This document shows, piece by piece, positions 54,030 to 62,307 of a stretch of DNA of 64,000 nucleotides; the first letter of the stretch is position 1, and each line of letters starts with the position of its first letter. The stretch spans positions 62,001 to 126,000 of the forward strand of contig BJHQ01000004.1 of the NCBI GenBank assembly GCA_014193115.1, written 5' to 3'. This stretch comes from Planctomycetota bacterium. Its GTDB lineage: Bacteria; Planctomycetota; UBA11346. The notes below the pieces were generated by a model, which worked only from the letters and a program-made list of their open reading frames with translations, was not told the DNA's origin and ran no database searches. A program made the position numbers and the translations under genes.

Positions 54030-55808
54030 TCATTCCTCGGCGGCCAGGGTTTCGCGGATCACCTCTTCGATGGAGGTGAGTCCAGCCAGGACCTTTTGGA
54101 TGCCGGCGTCGCGCAGGGTGCGCATGCCGCCTTTCTGGGCGGCGTTGCGGATCTGGTTGGCGGAGGCCTTTTTGATCACCAGTTCGCGGACATTGTCGTT
54201 GATGTCCATCATTTCGAACAAGGCGGTGCGGCCTTTGTAGCCGGTGCGCTTGCAGTGGTCGCAGCCTTTTCCGTAGTAGAAACGCTGGTTGGCGAAGTCG
54301 CGTTTCTTGATCCCGAGGGTCAGCAGCTCCTCGTCGGTCGGCTCGTAGGGCGCTTTGCATTTCACGCAGATGGTGCGGACCAGGCGCTGGGCGCAGATGG
54401 TCTCCACTGTCGCAGCGAGCAGGAAGGGCTCCACACCCATGTCGACCAGGCGGGTGATCGCGGTCGGGGCGTCGTTGGTGTGCAACGTGGTGAAGACCAG
54501 GTGTCCAGTGAGCGAGGCCTGGATGGCGATCTGGGCGGTCTCGAAGTCGCGCACCTCGCCGACCAGGATGATGTCAGGATCCTGACGCAGGATCGAACGC
54601 AGGCAGTTGGCGAAGGTCTTGTCGATCTCGTCGTCCACCGGCACCTGGACCAGGCCGGCGATCTCGTATTCGACCGGATCCTCAGTGGTGATGATCTTGG
54701 TGTCCTCGGTGTTCACCGACGACAGCGCGGCATAGAGCGTGGTCGTCTTGCCCGAGCCGGTCGGGCCGGTGACGATGATCACGCCGTTCGGCTCGCCGAT
54801 CTTGTCCTTGAAATACGCCAGCGAATCATCAGGGAAACCCAGCTTGTCGATGTCGAGGTTGACGACCGACCGATCGAGGATGCGGATCACCACCGACTCG
54901 CCGAACATGGTCGGCAGGGTCGAGACGCGCAGATCGACCTCGCGGTCGCCGATCTTGATCGGAATCTTGCCGTCTTGGGGCAGACGCCGTTCGCTGATGT
55001 CGAGGTGCGACATGACCTTGATTCGCGCCACCAGGGCCGCTGCCAGGCCCACCGGCACCGGCAACATCTCGTAGAGCACGCCGTCGATCCGGTTGCGGAC
55101 CCGGAATTCATTTTCGAACGGTTCGAAATGAATGTCGCTGGCCTGGGCCTTGACCGCGGTGAGCATGATCAGATTCAGCAATTTCCGCACGGGCGCCGAT
55201 TCAGCCATGGCGCCGACATTCGATTGGTCGAGCCCTTCGAGCAGGCCGATGTCGATCTGGAAGGCGCCTTCGCCGGTGACATCGGCATCCGCGGTTTCGC
55301 GCATGTCCGACATCGCCTGCTGCATCAGTTCCTGGCCAGCCGCCTGGCGGTCGTTGGCGTAATACTGCTCGACGGCAGCCTCGACCTGGTCGTGGTCGGC
55401 GAGGGCGGCTCGGACGTTGTGGATCCCTTTCGAGCGCAATTCGAACTTCAGGTCGTCGAGGGCGCCGAAGACCGCATCGGGATCGGCGGTGGCGATGACC
55501 AGGGTCTTGTCGTCGAGCCGCACCGGGACGATCCGGTAGCTGGTGGCGAACGCGGGCGGAACCAGCTCGATCAGCGCCTTGGGCAGGGTCATGCCTTGCA
55601 GGACCACGACTTCGAGCCCGAGCAGCTTGGCCACAGCCGCGAGAAAGGCCTCGGGACGGATGCCGCCGGCCTTGCAGGCCTCAGCGATGTCCTTGCCCTG
55701 CTTCTTGTGCGCCGCCCAGATCTGCTGAGCGGCATCCTTGCCGACTTCCTCCCATTCGTAGAGCAGCTTGAGCAGCGCCTTGGGATCGACCTGATGAAAT
55801 GTGGGCAT
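54030..55808 (-). CDS. pilB: Pilus assembly ATPase PilB (GspE family)
   Basis: A 592-residue secretion ATPase that powers pilus extension. The N-terminal MshEN-like domain (1-150) has FATSYRIVPVRLDDKTLVIATADP. The N2 domain has ASDIHFEPFENEFRVRNRIDG. The motor shows Walker A VTGPTGSGKTTTLYAAL, Asp box TTEDPVEYEI, Walker B ILVGEVRDFETA and His box LTGHLVFTTLHTNDAP. The zinc motif has two pairs (CVKCKAPYEP, CDHCKRTG). All key residues are present and the length is normal. It lies 48 bases after pilT and 110 before pilC. No Shine-Dalgarno site is evident. Confidence 0.96.
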   Translation of the reverse strand: MPTFHQVDPKALLKLLYEWEEVGKDAAQQIWAAHKKQGKDIAEACKAGGIRPEAFLAAVAKLLGLEVVVLQGMTLPKALIELVPPAFATSYRIVPVRLDDKTLVIATADPDAVFGALDDLKFELRSKGIHNVRAALADHDQVEAAVEQYYANDRQAAGQELMQQAMSDMRETADADVTGEGAFQIDIGLLEGLDQSNVGAMAESAPVRKLLNLIMLTAVKAQASDIHFEPFENEFRVRNRIDGVLYEMLPVPVGLAAALVARIKVMSHLDISERRLPQDGKIPIKIGDREVDLRVSTLPTMFGESVVIRILDRSVVNLDIDKLGFPDDSLAYFKDKIGEPNGVIIVTGPTGSGKTTTLYAALSSVNTEDTKIITTEDPVEYEIAGLVQVPVDDEIDKTFANCLRSILRQDPDIILVGEVRDFETAQIAIQASLTGHLVFTTLHTNDAPTAITRLVDMGVEPFLLAATVETICAQRLVRTICVKCKAPYEPTDEELLTLGIKKRDFANQRFYYGKGCDHCKRTGYKGRTALFEMMDINDNVRELVIKKASANQIRNAAQKGGMRTLRDAGIQKVLAGLTSIEEVIRETLAAEE

Positions 55809-55856
55809 GTGGTATAAGCGATGGTCTTTTGACGGGGTCGGGATGCGATCGGTCGG

Positions 55857-56939
55857 TTAGGCCGCCGGACCGGTCCCGTCTTCCTGGACTTTGCGCTGCA
55901 AAAAGCCCTGATCCTTGGCGTAGACCATCATCTGCTCGAAATCGATGATCTGGTCACGATACAGCTTATACAGCCAGTCGTCGAGCAGGATCATGCCCTG
56001 ATTCGCGCTGGTCTGGATGGTGCTGTCGATGCGGTACGATTTGTTCTCGCGGATCAGGTTCGAGATCGCCGGGTTCATCAGCATGATCTCGAAGGCTGCG
56101 ACCCGGCCTTTCCCGCCGGCCCGGGGCACCAGGGCCTGGCTGATCACCGCCACCAGATTGCCGGCGAGCTGGGTGCGGACCATCTCCTGCTGATTGGTCG
56201 GGAACTGGTCGATGACCCGGTCGATGGTGCGGCTGGCGCCGGTGGTGTGCAAGGTGCCGAAGACCAAGTGGCCGGTTTCGGCGGCGGTGATCGCGGCCGA
56301 GGTGGTTTCGGGATCGCGCATTTCACCGACCAGGATCACGTCCGGATCCTCGCGCAGGGCGCGGCGCAACCCTTCCTGGAAATCCGGCACATCGATGTGG
56401 ATTTCACGCTGATTGACGATGGATTTCTTATGGTTGTGGAAGAATTCGATCGGGTCTTCGAGGGTGATGACGTGGGACTCCTCCTCGGTGTTGATGAAAT
56501 CGATCATCGTCGCCAAGGTGGTCGATTTGCCCGAGCCGGTCGGACCGGTGACCAGCACCAGGCCGCGGGGACGGGTGCACACGTCCTTGAGATGCGGCGG
56601 CAGGCCGATCTCTTCAAACGTCAGGATTTTCTGCGGAATCTGACGCAGGACCATGGCCAGACGGCCCTTCTGCTTGAACACATTGACGCGGAAACGGGCC
56701 TTGTCGAAATAGCCGATGGCGAAGTCGGTGGAGCCCTTTTCGCTGATCTCGGCCTGGCAGCGTTCGCTGGTGATCTGCTTCATCAACGCCGCGGTGTCGT
56801 CAGGGGTCAGCGGATCGGCCTTCAGCGACTTGATCCCGCCGTGGATGCGGAAGGACGGCGGCCGGCCGACGGTGATGTGGATGTCCGAAGCGTTCTGCTT
56901 GAGGCAGACTTCGAGCAACTGGTTCATGTCCCACGGCAT
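55857..56939 (-). CDS. pilT: Pilus retraction ATPase PilT
   Basis: A 360-residue PilT-type ATPase that drives pilus disassembly and twitching. The PAS-like N-terminal domain has QNASDIHITVGRPPSFRIHG. The motor has Walker A VTGPTGSGKSTTLATM, Asp box ITLEDPIEFFH, Walker B ILVGEMRDPETTSAAI and His box ETGHLVFGTLHTTGA. The AIRNLIRE-like block reads AISNLIRENKSYRIDS. It is first in the pilT-pilB-pilC operon. Its start has a good AGGAG. Pilin, prepilin peptidase and pilMNOPQ genes are not in the window. Confidence 0.96.
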   Translation of the reverse strand: MPWDMNQLLEVCLKQNASDIHITVGRPPSFRIHGGIKSLKADPLTPDDTAALMKQITSERCQAEISEKGSTDFAIGYFDKARFRVNVFKQKGRLAMVLRQIPQKILTFEEIGLPPHLKDVCTRPRGLVLVTGPTGSGKSTTLATMIDFINTEEESHVITLEDPIEFFHNHKKSIVNQREIHIDVPDFQEGLRRALREDPDVILVGEMRDPETTSAAITAAETGHLVFGTLHTTGASRTIDRVIDQFPTNQQEMVRTQLAGNLVAVISQALVPRAGGKGRVAAFEIMLMNPAISNLIRENKSYRIDSTIQTSANQGMILLDDWLYKLYRDQIIDFEQMMVYAKDQGFLQRKVQEDGTGPAA

Positions 56940-57124
56940 CGGGAGGACTCCTGTCGGGTTCGACGCGCGGGAAGCGCGACCGGTTCCTGATCGTACAGGA
57001 TCCGCCGCGCTCTAGAGCCGGGCAACACGAGCCGACCGGCGGGGGGGCGGCGGTGTGTGAGGCTCGGCGTCAGGCGCGCCATTGTATCAGTCGTCCGCGG
57101 ACCGTGAGATCTGAATGTACGCTT

Positions 57125-57511
57125 GAACCGCCAAAGCGCCAAGGCACCAAGGAAATAGTGCCAAGGCACCAAGGGAAAAGCGCCAAGGAAAATCGGGGGG
57201 AGATGCTCCGCTGGCAGGTTGTCTTCATGCGAGATGCGCTTCCGGGGCAAGGGTTCGCGCAAGAACAATCTGACCGGTTTTCAACGTGGCGTCCCGTAGG
57301 GACGCGACGAGACCTACCCGGGGCTTCAGCCCCGGGTAGGATGGATTGCATAGGAAGCCCCGTAGGGGCGGCTGAATGTTCTGCGGCCTTCAGCCCGCAA
57401 GGCCGCGTTCATAGGTGTGGTCAGCCGGACTCAGCCGTCCCTGGGTTCTGACCGGGCCATGATGCCCGGGGTTGAAACCCCGGGCTCATCTTGTGACGTC
57501 CCTACGGGACG
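57125..57511. repeat. Cluster of perfect hairpins upstream of pilT
   Basis: A 669-base gene-free stretch (56940-57608). It opens with a run of cgccaaggcaccaagg repeats (57125-57200). Then come six hairpins: GCGTCCC-GTA-GGGACGC (57289-57305); a 12-base stem CCTACCCGGGGC with TTCA loop (57313-57340); GCCCC-GTA-GGGGC (57357-57369); GCGGCCTT/AAGGCCGC (57383-57406); GCCCGGGGTT-GA-AACCCCGGGC (57464-57485); and CGTCCC-TAC-GGGACG (57497-57511). The first and last are the same motif in opposite orientation and may bound a 220-base element. No frame is credible. Confidence 0.85.
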
Positions 57512-57608
57512 CCTGCTTTCCACCACGTAAAACAGCGAGGTCATGCGCTCAAGTTGTGTTGGCGTGCGCCCTACGAGAAAAACCTTCCGCACCCCATCGG
57601 AGGCCCGC

Positions 57609-60347
57609 TTATTTCTTGGACTTGTCCGGCTCGAAGTCACTGATGTTCAGGGAAATCTTGCCCAGGGCGTCGACTACCTGATCTCGGGCGCGTCTGCTGG
57701 TGTTGGCCAGGACTTCGCGATCGCGCTGCCGGGTCGGGGTGCGTTGGCCACCGGCGCCGTCCCGATCGTGGCTGACCACTGCCGTGACCGCAGACATCCA
57801 GGCCTTGACCAGATCCACCAGACGGCGCCGGTCGGGATCGGCGATGCGGGGTAGATCCTTCAGCGTGGCCAGGGCCTCAATGACCCGGCGGTCTCCGGCC
57901 GGCGTGCCGAGCCGGGATTGGGCCAGCACCTCGATGGTGCAATGCCTGAGGACAGCCTCGGTGCCGCTTTCGGACAGGATGCGCGGTTCCTTGCCCAGGC
58001 CCCGGGCCAGCACCAGCTGGGCTGGCAGGTGACCAGGGACCAAGGCCACCACCTGTTGGAGGGCGGCGACGCACTCGGGCTGCTGGGCGATCGGCAGGCT
58101 CCACGGTTCGCGGTCCTTCCAGGCTTCATACGCGGTCAGCGCCCCGACCAGTTCCAGGGAGCGGTCGAATCGCGTGAGCGTCACGGCGTCCTCGACGGAA
58201 CTTACAACGATGGTTTGCACGCCGAGAGCCGCCCGGTGGCGGCCGAGCACCGTGAGATCGGCCACTGCCGCCGAGCAGCTGCCCGGCAGGGTGACGACCC
58301 GCAGGCCCGCCTCCTGGGCCGCCTGAATCCGTGCCTGAGCGTCGCTGATCGGCAAAAGACCGCCGCTATCGGAGAGACCACCAAGCACCACCGCCTGGGG
58401 ATCGAGGGCGATCCCCCGGGCCAAGGACGTCATCGCTACCGCCAAAGACGCGCCGACGCCGGCGGCATCCGCCGGGAATTCGCTGACCGGTGTGCAGGCG
58501 AACCGGCAGCGGGCGACGCCAGGCAGCGCGGTCGAAGCCCAGATCGCGGCGGTAGCGAGCTCGGCATCGACGACCGCGGGAACGGGGGTCGTGAAGCCTG
58601 CACCGAAAGATGCCGCAGCTTCGACCCGGACCTTCACGCTGAGGATCTTGGCGCCAGATCGGCCACCCAGGATGACTTTGCAGGTCGCCTCCGAGTCGAT
58701 GACCGGCCCGGCCGCGGTCGGCGGCGGGGCGAGGGTTTTGCCGCCGATCAACTGACGGATCGCGGCCAGCCGGTCCGCATCGTACAGCGGCGGCAGCACC
58801 AGTTCCTCCAGCCGGGGTCCATTCGACAGCTGGACGGTCACCCGGCCCCAGGTGGCGTCGAAGGGCGCCAGCCAGGCTAGCGCCGATATCAGCGGATCAG
58901 GGCTGTCAGAGAAGGTCGTGGTGAACCCGATCCGGGTGATTGCGCGGTCGATGCCGGCCTGGACCCGGTCGAGTTCGATGCCGAACAGACCCGGCGGCAT
59001 GGCCGATTGGCCGGCGGCGATAGTCGCCGGGGTTTCCAGGGTGATTGCGAGCGCTTCGTCGACGCTGGCGGGTTGGTCGAGCACCAGCACGAACAGCACC
59101 ATCGGCGTCGCCGGCAGGCCGAGCTGGCTGGCGACGGTGCCGGCGTTGACCACCTGGGCAGGCCGGGCTCGCAATTCGGCGAGGGCGCCTTGGGCCGGGT
59201 CGTTGCCTTTCTTCATCAGCCGATCAGGGGATTCGCCCTTGCGCAGCACGACCTTTTTGCAGTTCGGACAGGCCAAGTCGTTGCGTGGCGCGGCCAGGGG
59301 GAAGGGCATCGGCTTTGCGCAATGCGGGCAATTGAGCGTGGTCGGATGGGATGGAGCGCCATCGTTTTGGAGCAGGATCAGGCGATCGACGATCACGCCG
59401 CAGCGGGCAGACAAGCGGCTGGTCAGCGCCAGGGGAAACTCGGTTGGCGGCAAGGACGGCTTCGCCGTCGGCACCGATTCCACGGGATTTTTCGGAGGTA
59501 TTTCTGCGGCGACGACGGTTTGCGCTGCGCTCGCAGCCGGTGCGGCCAGGACCTTGGCCGGTGGCAGCGCAGCGGTTGCAGCAGACGCCGAGGCGGTGAC
59601 CGCCGCCGTGGTGGCAGTCGGCTCGGCGTGGATCGGTTCCGGCTCACCGGAGATCTGCACCGGCGCCGGTGGGCCAGCCGTAGATGGCTGAGGCGCTTTG
59701 GGTCCGCTGGATTCGCCTGACCACCAGAATGCGGCCGCGGCCAAGCCTAGGCAGAGCAGGAGCACCGCTGCCGCAGCGTATAAGGTGATCGATCGCGAAG
59801 GCGCTGCGGTGGAGCCGGCATCATCCAGGCCGGATGGATCAGGCGCAGCAGGTTCTGAAGCTGCGCTGGGTATGGGCGACGATTGGGTCGCTGTGTCCGC
59901 CGTCGCCATGGCCTCGCTCAGCACCGGACCGGGATCAGCTGGTTCGCTGGGTTGCGCGGCGGAAGGTGCGGCGCTGACGGATCCGGCGCTGGGTGCGGAT
60001 TCGCTGCGCGTGGTGACTGCCGTGACCGGATCAGCGGGTTTCCCAGCGATCCGGCCGGTCGCAGGCGCTCCACTGCTGCCGGTCGCAGGCGCTCCACTCG
60101 GCGCAACCGGCCGGACGGTCGCTGCGGGTGTCAGGGTCGGCGAGGTCTGTCTGCCAGGCGCTGGCGAACCGGATTCCGGAGTCAGGGGGACGGCGGCGAT
60201 GTGGCTGCTCGACGTGAAGCTTCCGGTATCGACCCGCAGATCAGGCACCCTGAGCTGGGCCGCGCAGCGCGGGCAACGCACCGTGCGCCCGACCAGTTCG
60301 TCGGGCGCCTTGAGTTTCTTGCCGCAGTTGCAGAGCCAGGAGATCAT
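57609..60347 (-). CDS. Zinc-ribbon membrane protein with degenerate Lon-like domain
   Basis: A 912-residue protein. A zinc ribbon opens it (residues 6-29: LCNCGKKLKAPDELVGRTVR then CPRC), as in many planctomycete proteins. A 150-residue Ala/Pro/Ser linker and one membrane helix (about 186-208) follow. A second zinc ribbon has CPHC and CPNC (340-363). A region near 610-700 aligns with the Lon (S16) proteolytic core: PADAAGVGASLAVAMTSLAR, AVVLGGLSDSGGLLPI, ARIQAAQEAGLRVVTLP. The columns of the catalytic Ser and Lys hold Gly630 and Gln671, so it should not be an active protease. It may bind peptides or regulate. Role unknown. Confidence 0.75.
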   Translation of the reverse strand: MISWLCNCGKKLKAPDELVGRTVRCPRCAAQLRVPDLRVDTGSFTSSSHIAAVPLTPESGSPAPGRQTSPTLTPAATVRPVAPSGAPATGSSGAPATGRIAGKPADPVTAVTTRSESAPSAGSVSAAPSAAQPSEPADPGPVLSEAMATADTATQSSPIPSAASEPAAPDPSGLDDAGSTAAPSRSITLYAAAAVLLLCLGLAAAAFWWSGESSGPKAPQPSTAGPPAPVQISGEPEPIHAEPTATTAAVTASASAATAALPPAKVLAAPAASAAQTVVAAEIPPKNPVESVPTAKPSLPPTEFPLALTSRLSARCGVIVDRLILLQNDGAPSHPTTLNCPHCAKPMPFPLAAPRNDLACPNCKKVVLRKGESPDRLMKKGNDPAQGALAELRARPAQVVNAGTVASQLGLPATPMVLFVLVLDQPASVDEALAITLETPATIAAGQSAMPPGLFGIELDRVQAGIDRAITRIGFTTTFSDSPDPLISALAWLAPFDATWGRVTVQLSNGPRLEELVLPPLYDADRLAAIRQLIGGKTLAPPPTAAGPVIDSEATCKVILGGRSGAKILSVKVRVEAAASFGAGFTTPVPAVVDAELATAAIWASTALPGVARCRFACTPVSEFPADAAGVGASLAVAMTSLARGIALDPQAVVLGGLSDSGGLLPISDAQARIQAAQEAGLRVVTLPGSCSAAVADLTVLGRHRAALGVQTIVVSSVEDAVTLTRFDRSLELVGALTAYEAWKDREPWSLPIAQQPECVAALQQVVALVPGHLPAQLVLARGLGKEPRILSESGTEAVLRHCTIEVLAQSRLGTPAGDRRVIEALATLKDLPRIADPDRRRLVDLVKAWMSAVTAVVSHDRDGAGGQRTPTRQRDREVLANTSRRARDQVVDALGKISLNISDFEPDKSKK

Positions 60348-60556
60348 GGGCAGAAGCCGTCGGGTGATTCTTCGACCCTAGGCCCGCGCTGTTGATCGCA
60401 ACCGGAATCCGTGACGTCAGTACGGTCGCGGCCATGCCGGCACTGCTCTCGGGTTCCAAACACCGCACCAACACGGGAAACGGCGCTGCCAACACCACGG
60501 CCTCGCCGCCCACGCATGATGACGCTGTCGCCGATCCACGGCGGCTGGAGTCCTCC

Positions 60557-60640
60557 ATGGCCGGTTTCGCCATCGTCCTGTGCGTCTGTGCCGCGCTCTA
60601 TCTGGTCGTGGCCATCGCCAAACCGGAGTGGTTCTCGTGA
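60557..60640 (+). CDS. kdpF: Potassium-transporting ATPase small subunit KdpF
   Basis: A 27-residue single-helix peptide, MAGFAIVLCVCAALYLVVAIAKPEWFS split over one membrane span, ending in the KPE.F motif typical of KdpF. The length agrees with the family (about 29). GGAG lies 6 bases before the ATG. Its stop precedes the kdpA start by two bases. KdpF stabilises the KdpFABC complex. The 209 bases between it and the divergent zinc-ribbon gene should contain the kdp promoter. No KdpDE-type regulator genes are visible, but the window ends inside kdpB. Confidence 0.85.
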   Translation: MAGFAIVLCVCAALYLVVAIAKPEWFS

Positions 60641-60642
60641 TC

Positions 60643-62307
60643 ATGTCCGACCTGATCCAGTTCGCCCTGTTTCTCGTCCTGCTCCTCGCGGTCGCCGTGC
60701 CCCTCGGCTGGTGGTGCCGCGGGCTGATGGACGGCACCTGGAAAATCCCGGGAGAATCCTGGCTGTTCCGCCTGGCCGGGGTCGATCCTGGGATCGGCTA
60801 TGATTGGCGGCGATACGCCATGGCGCTGCTGCTGTTCAACGGTCTGGGCCTGGTGGTGATCATGGGCTTGTTGCTGTGCCAGGGATTCCTGCTGGGAAAC
60901 CCCCAGCAATTTCCTGGCACATCGTGGCATCTGGCGTTCAACACTGCGGTGAGCTTTATCACCAACACCAACTGGCAGAGCTATGGCGGTGAATCGACGC
61001 TGTCCTATCTCAGCCAAGCGTTGGGCCTTGCGGTGCAGAATTTCCTCAGCGCGGCCACGGGCATCGCAGTCTTGGCGGCCCTCGCCCGGGGCTTCATCGG
61101 TCACGGCCGCGACCTCGGCAATCCCTGGATCGACCTCACCCGGATCACCATCGGCCTGCTCCTGCCGCTGTCGCTGGTCTTTTCGCTGGTGCTGGTGTGG
61201 CAAGGCGTGCCTCAGACCTGGGATGGGTATCCAGTGGCCCATCCCCTGAGCGTCGGCGAACAGACCATCGCGGTCGGGCCGGCGGCCTCGCAGATCGCGA
61301 TCAAGCAGCTTGGCACCAACGGCGGCGGCTTCTTCAACGTCAACAGCGCGCATCCGTTCGAGAACCCCACTCCGCTGAGCAATCTGCTGCAATGCCTGGC
61401 GATTCTCGCCATTCCCGCCGGGTTGTGCCTGGCCTGGGGCGGGCTGGTCGGTGATGCCCGGCACGGCCGAGCCCTGTTGTTCACCATGACCGGGCTGCTG
61501 GTGGCCGGCCTGCTGCTCGCCTGGTGGAGCGAGATCCAACCGGTGGCCGGATTGGCCGCGATCGGCGCCGATCCAGTGAACATGGAAGGGAAAGAAGTGC
61601 GTTTCGGCGTTGGTCCGAGCGTCACCTGGCTGGTCGCCACCACCGCCGCGTCGAACGGCTCGGTCAATGCCATGCACGGCAGCATGCAGCCCCTGACCAC
61701 CATGGTCGCCATGGCCAACATGCAGATCGGCGAGGTGGTCTTCGGCGGGGTCGGCAGCGGACTCTATGGATTGCTGCTGTATGCCCTGGTCGCGGTCTTC
61801 GTCGCCGGATTGATGGTCGGACGCACACCCGAGCTGCTCGGCAAGCGGATCGAGTCCCGTGAGATGCAACTGGTCTCCATCGCCCTGCTCGCTCCGTCGG
61901 CGACCATTTTGCTCGGAACCTGGTTGGCGATCGCTTGCGCCGATGGCCGCTCATCGCTGGCCAATCCCGGAGCCAGTGGATTCAGCGAGGCGCTCTATGC
62001 CCTGTCCTCTGCCGCCGGCAACAACGGCAGCGCCATGGCCGGCCTCAACGCCAACACGCCGTTCTGGAACGTGCTGCTGGCGGTGGCGATGCTCATCGGA
62101 CGCTATGCCGTCTTGGTGCCGGTGCTCGCCTTGGCCGGCTCGCTGGCCGTGAAACCGCGCCAGACCGCTGGTGCCGGCACTCTGCCGACCCACGGACCAC
62201 TGTTCATCCTGCTGGTTTCCAGCGTCGTGGTCCTGGTTGGCGCTTTGACCTTCCTGCCGGCGCTGGTCCTCGGTCCGGTCGTCGCCCACCTCGGGGGCAT
62301 GCCATGA
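60643..62307 (+). CDS. kdpA: Potassium-transporting ATPase subunit A
   Basis: A 554-residue channel-like subunit that selects K+ in the inner membrane. About ten helices are visible. The selectivity-filter loops are present: [33 protein letters not shown], the third near [19 protein letters not shown], and [20 protein letters not shown]. The N-terminus [20 protein letters not shown] fits other KdpA proteins. Its stop overlaps the kdpB start (ATGA at 62304-62307). KdpA works with KdpB to take up K+ at low external concentrations. The length is normal. Confidence 0.96.
   Translation: MSDLIQFALFLVLLLAVAVPLGWWCRGLMDGTWKIPGESWLFRLAGVDPGIGYDWRRYAMALLLFNGLGLVVIMGLLLCQGFLLGNPQQFPGTSWHLAFNTAVSFITNTNWQSYGGESTLSYLSQALGLAVQNFLSAATGIAVLAALARGFIGHGRDLGNPWIDLTRITIGLLLPLSLVFSLVLVWQGVPQTWDGYPVAHPLSVGEQTIAVGPAASQIAIKQLGTNGGGFFNVNSAHPFENPTPLSNLLQCLAILAIPAGLCLAWGGLVGDARHGRALLFTMTGLLVAGLLLAWWSEIQPVAGLAAIGADPVNMEGKEVRFGVGPSVTWLVATTAASNGSVNAMHGSMQPLTTMVAMANMQIGEVVFGGVGSGLYGLLLYALVAVFVAGLMVGRTPELLGKRIESREMQLVSIALLAPSATILLGTWLAIACADGRSSLANPGASGFSEALYALSSAAGNNGSAMAGLNANTPFWNVLLAVAMLIGRYAVLVPVLALAGSLAVKPRQTAGAGTLPTHGPLFILLVSSVVVLVGALTFLPALVLGPVVAHLGGMP

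Noticed and set aside
57609-60347. Active Lon/S16 protease
   Set aside because: The catalytic Ser and Lys columns are Gly and Gln, and no AAA+ domain is present.
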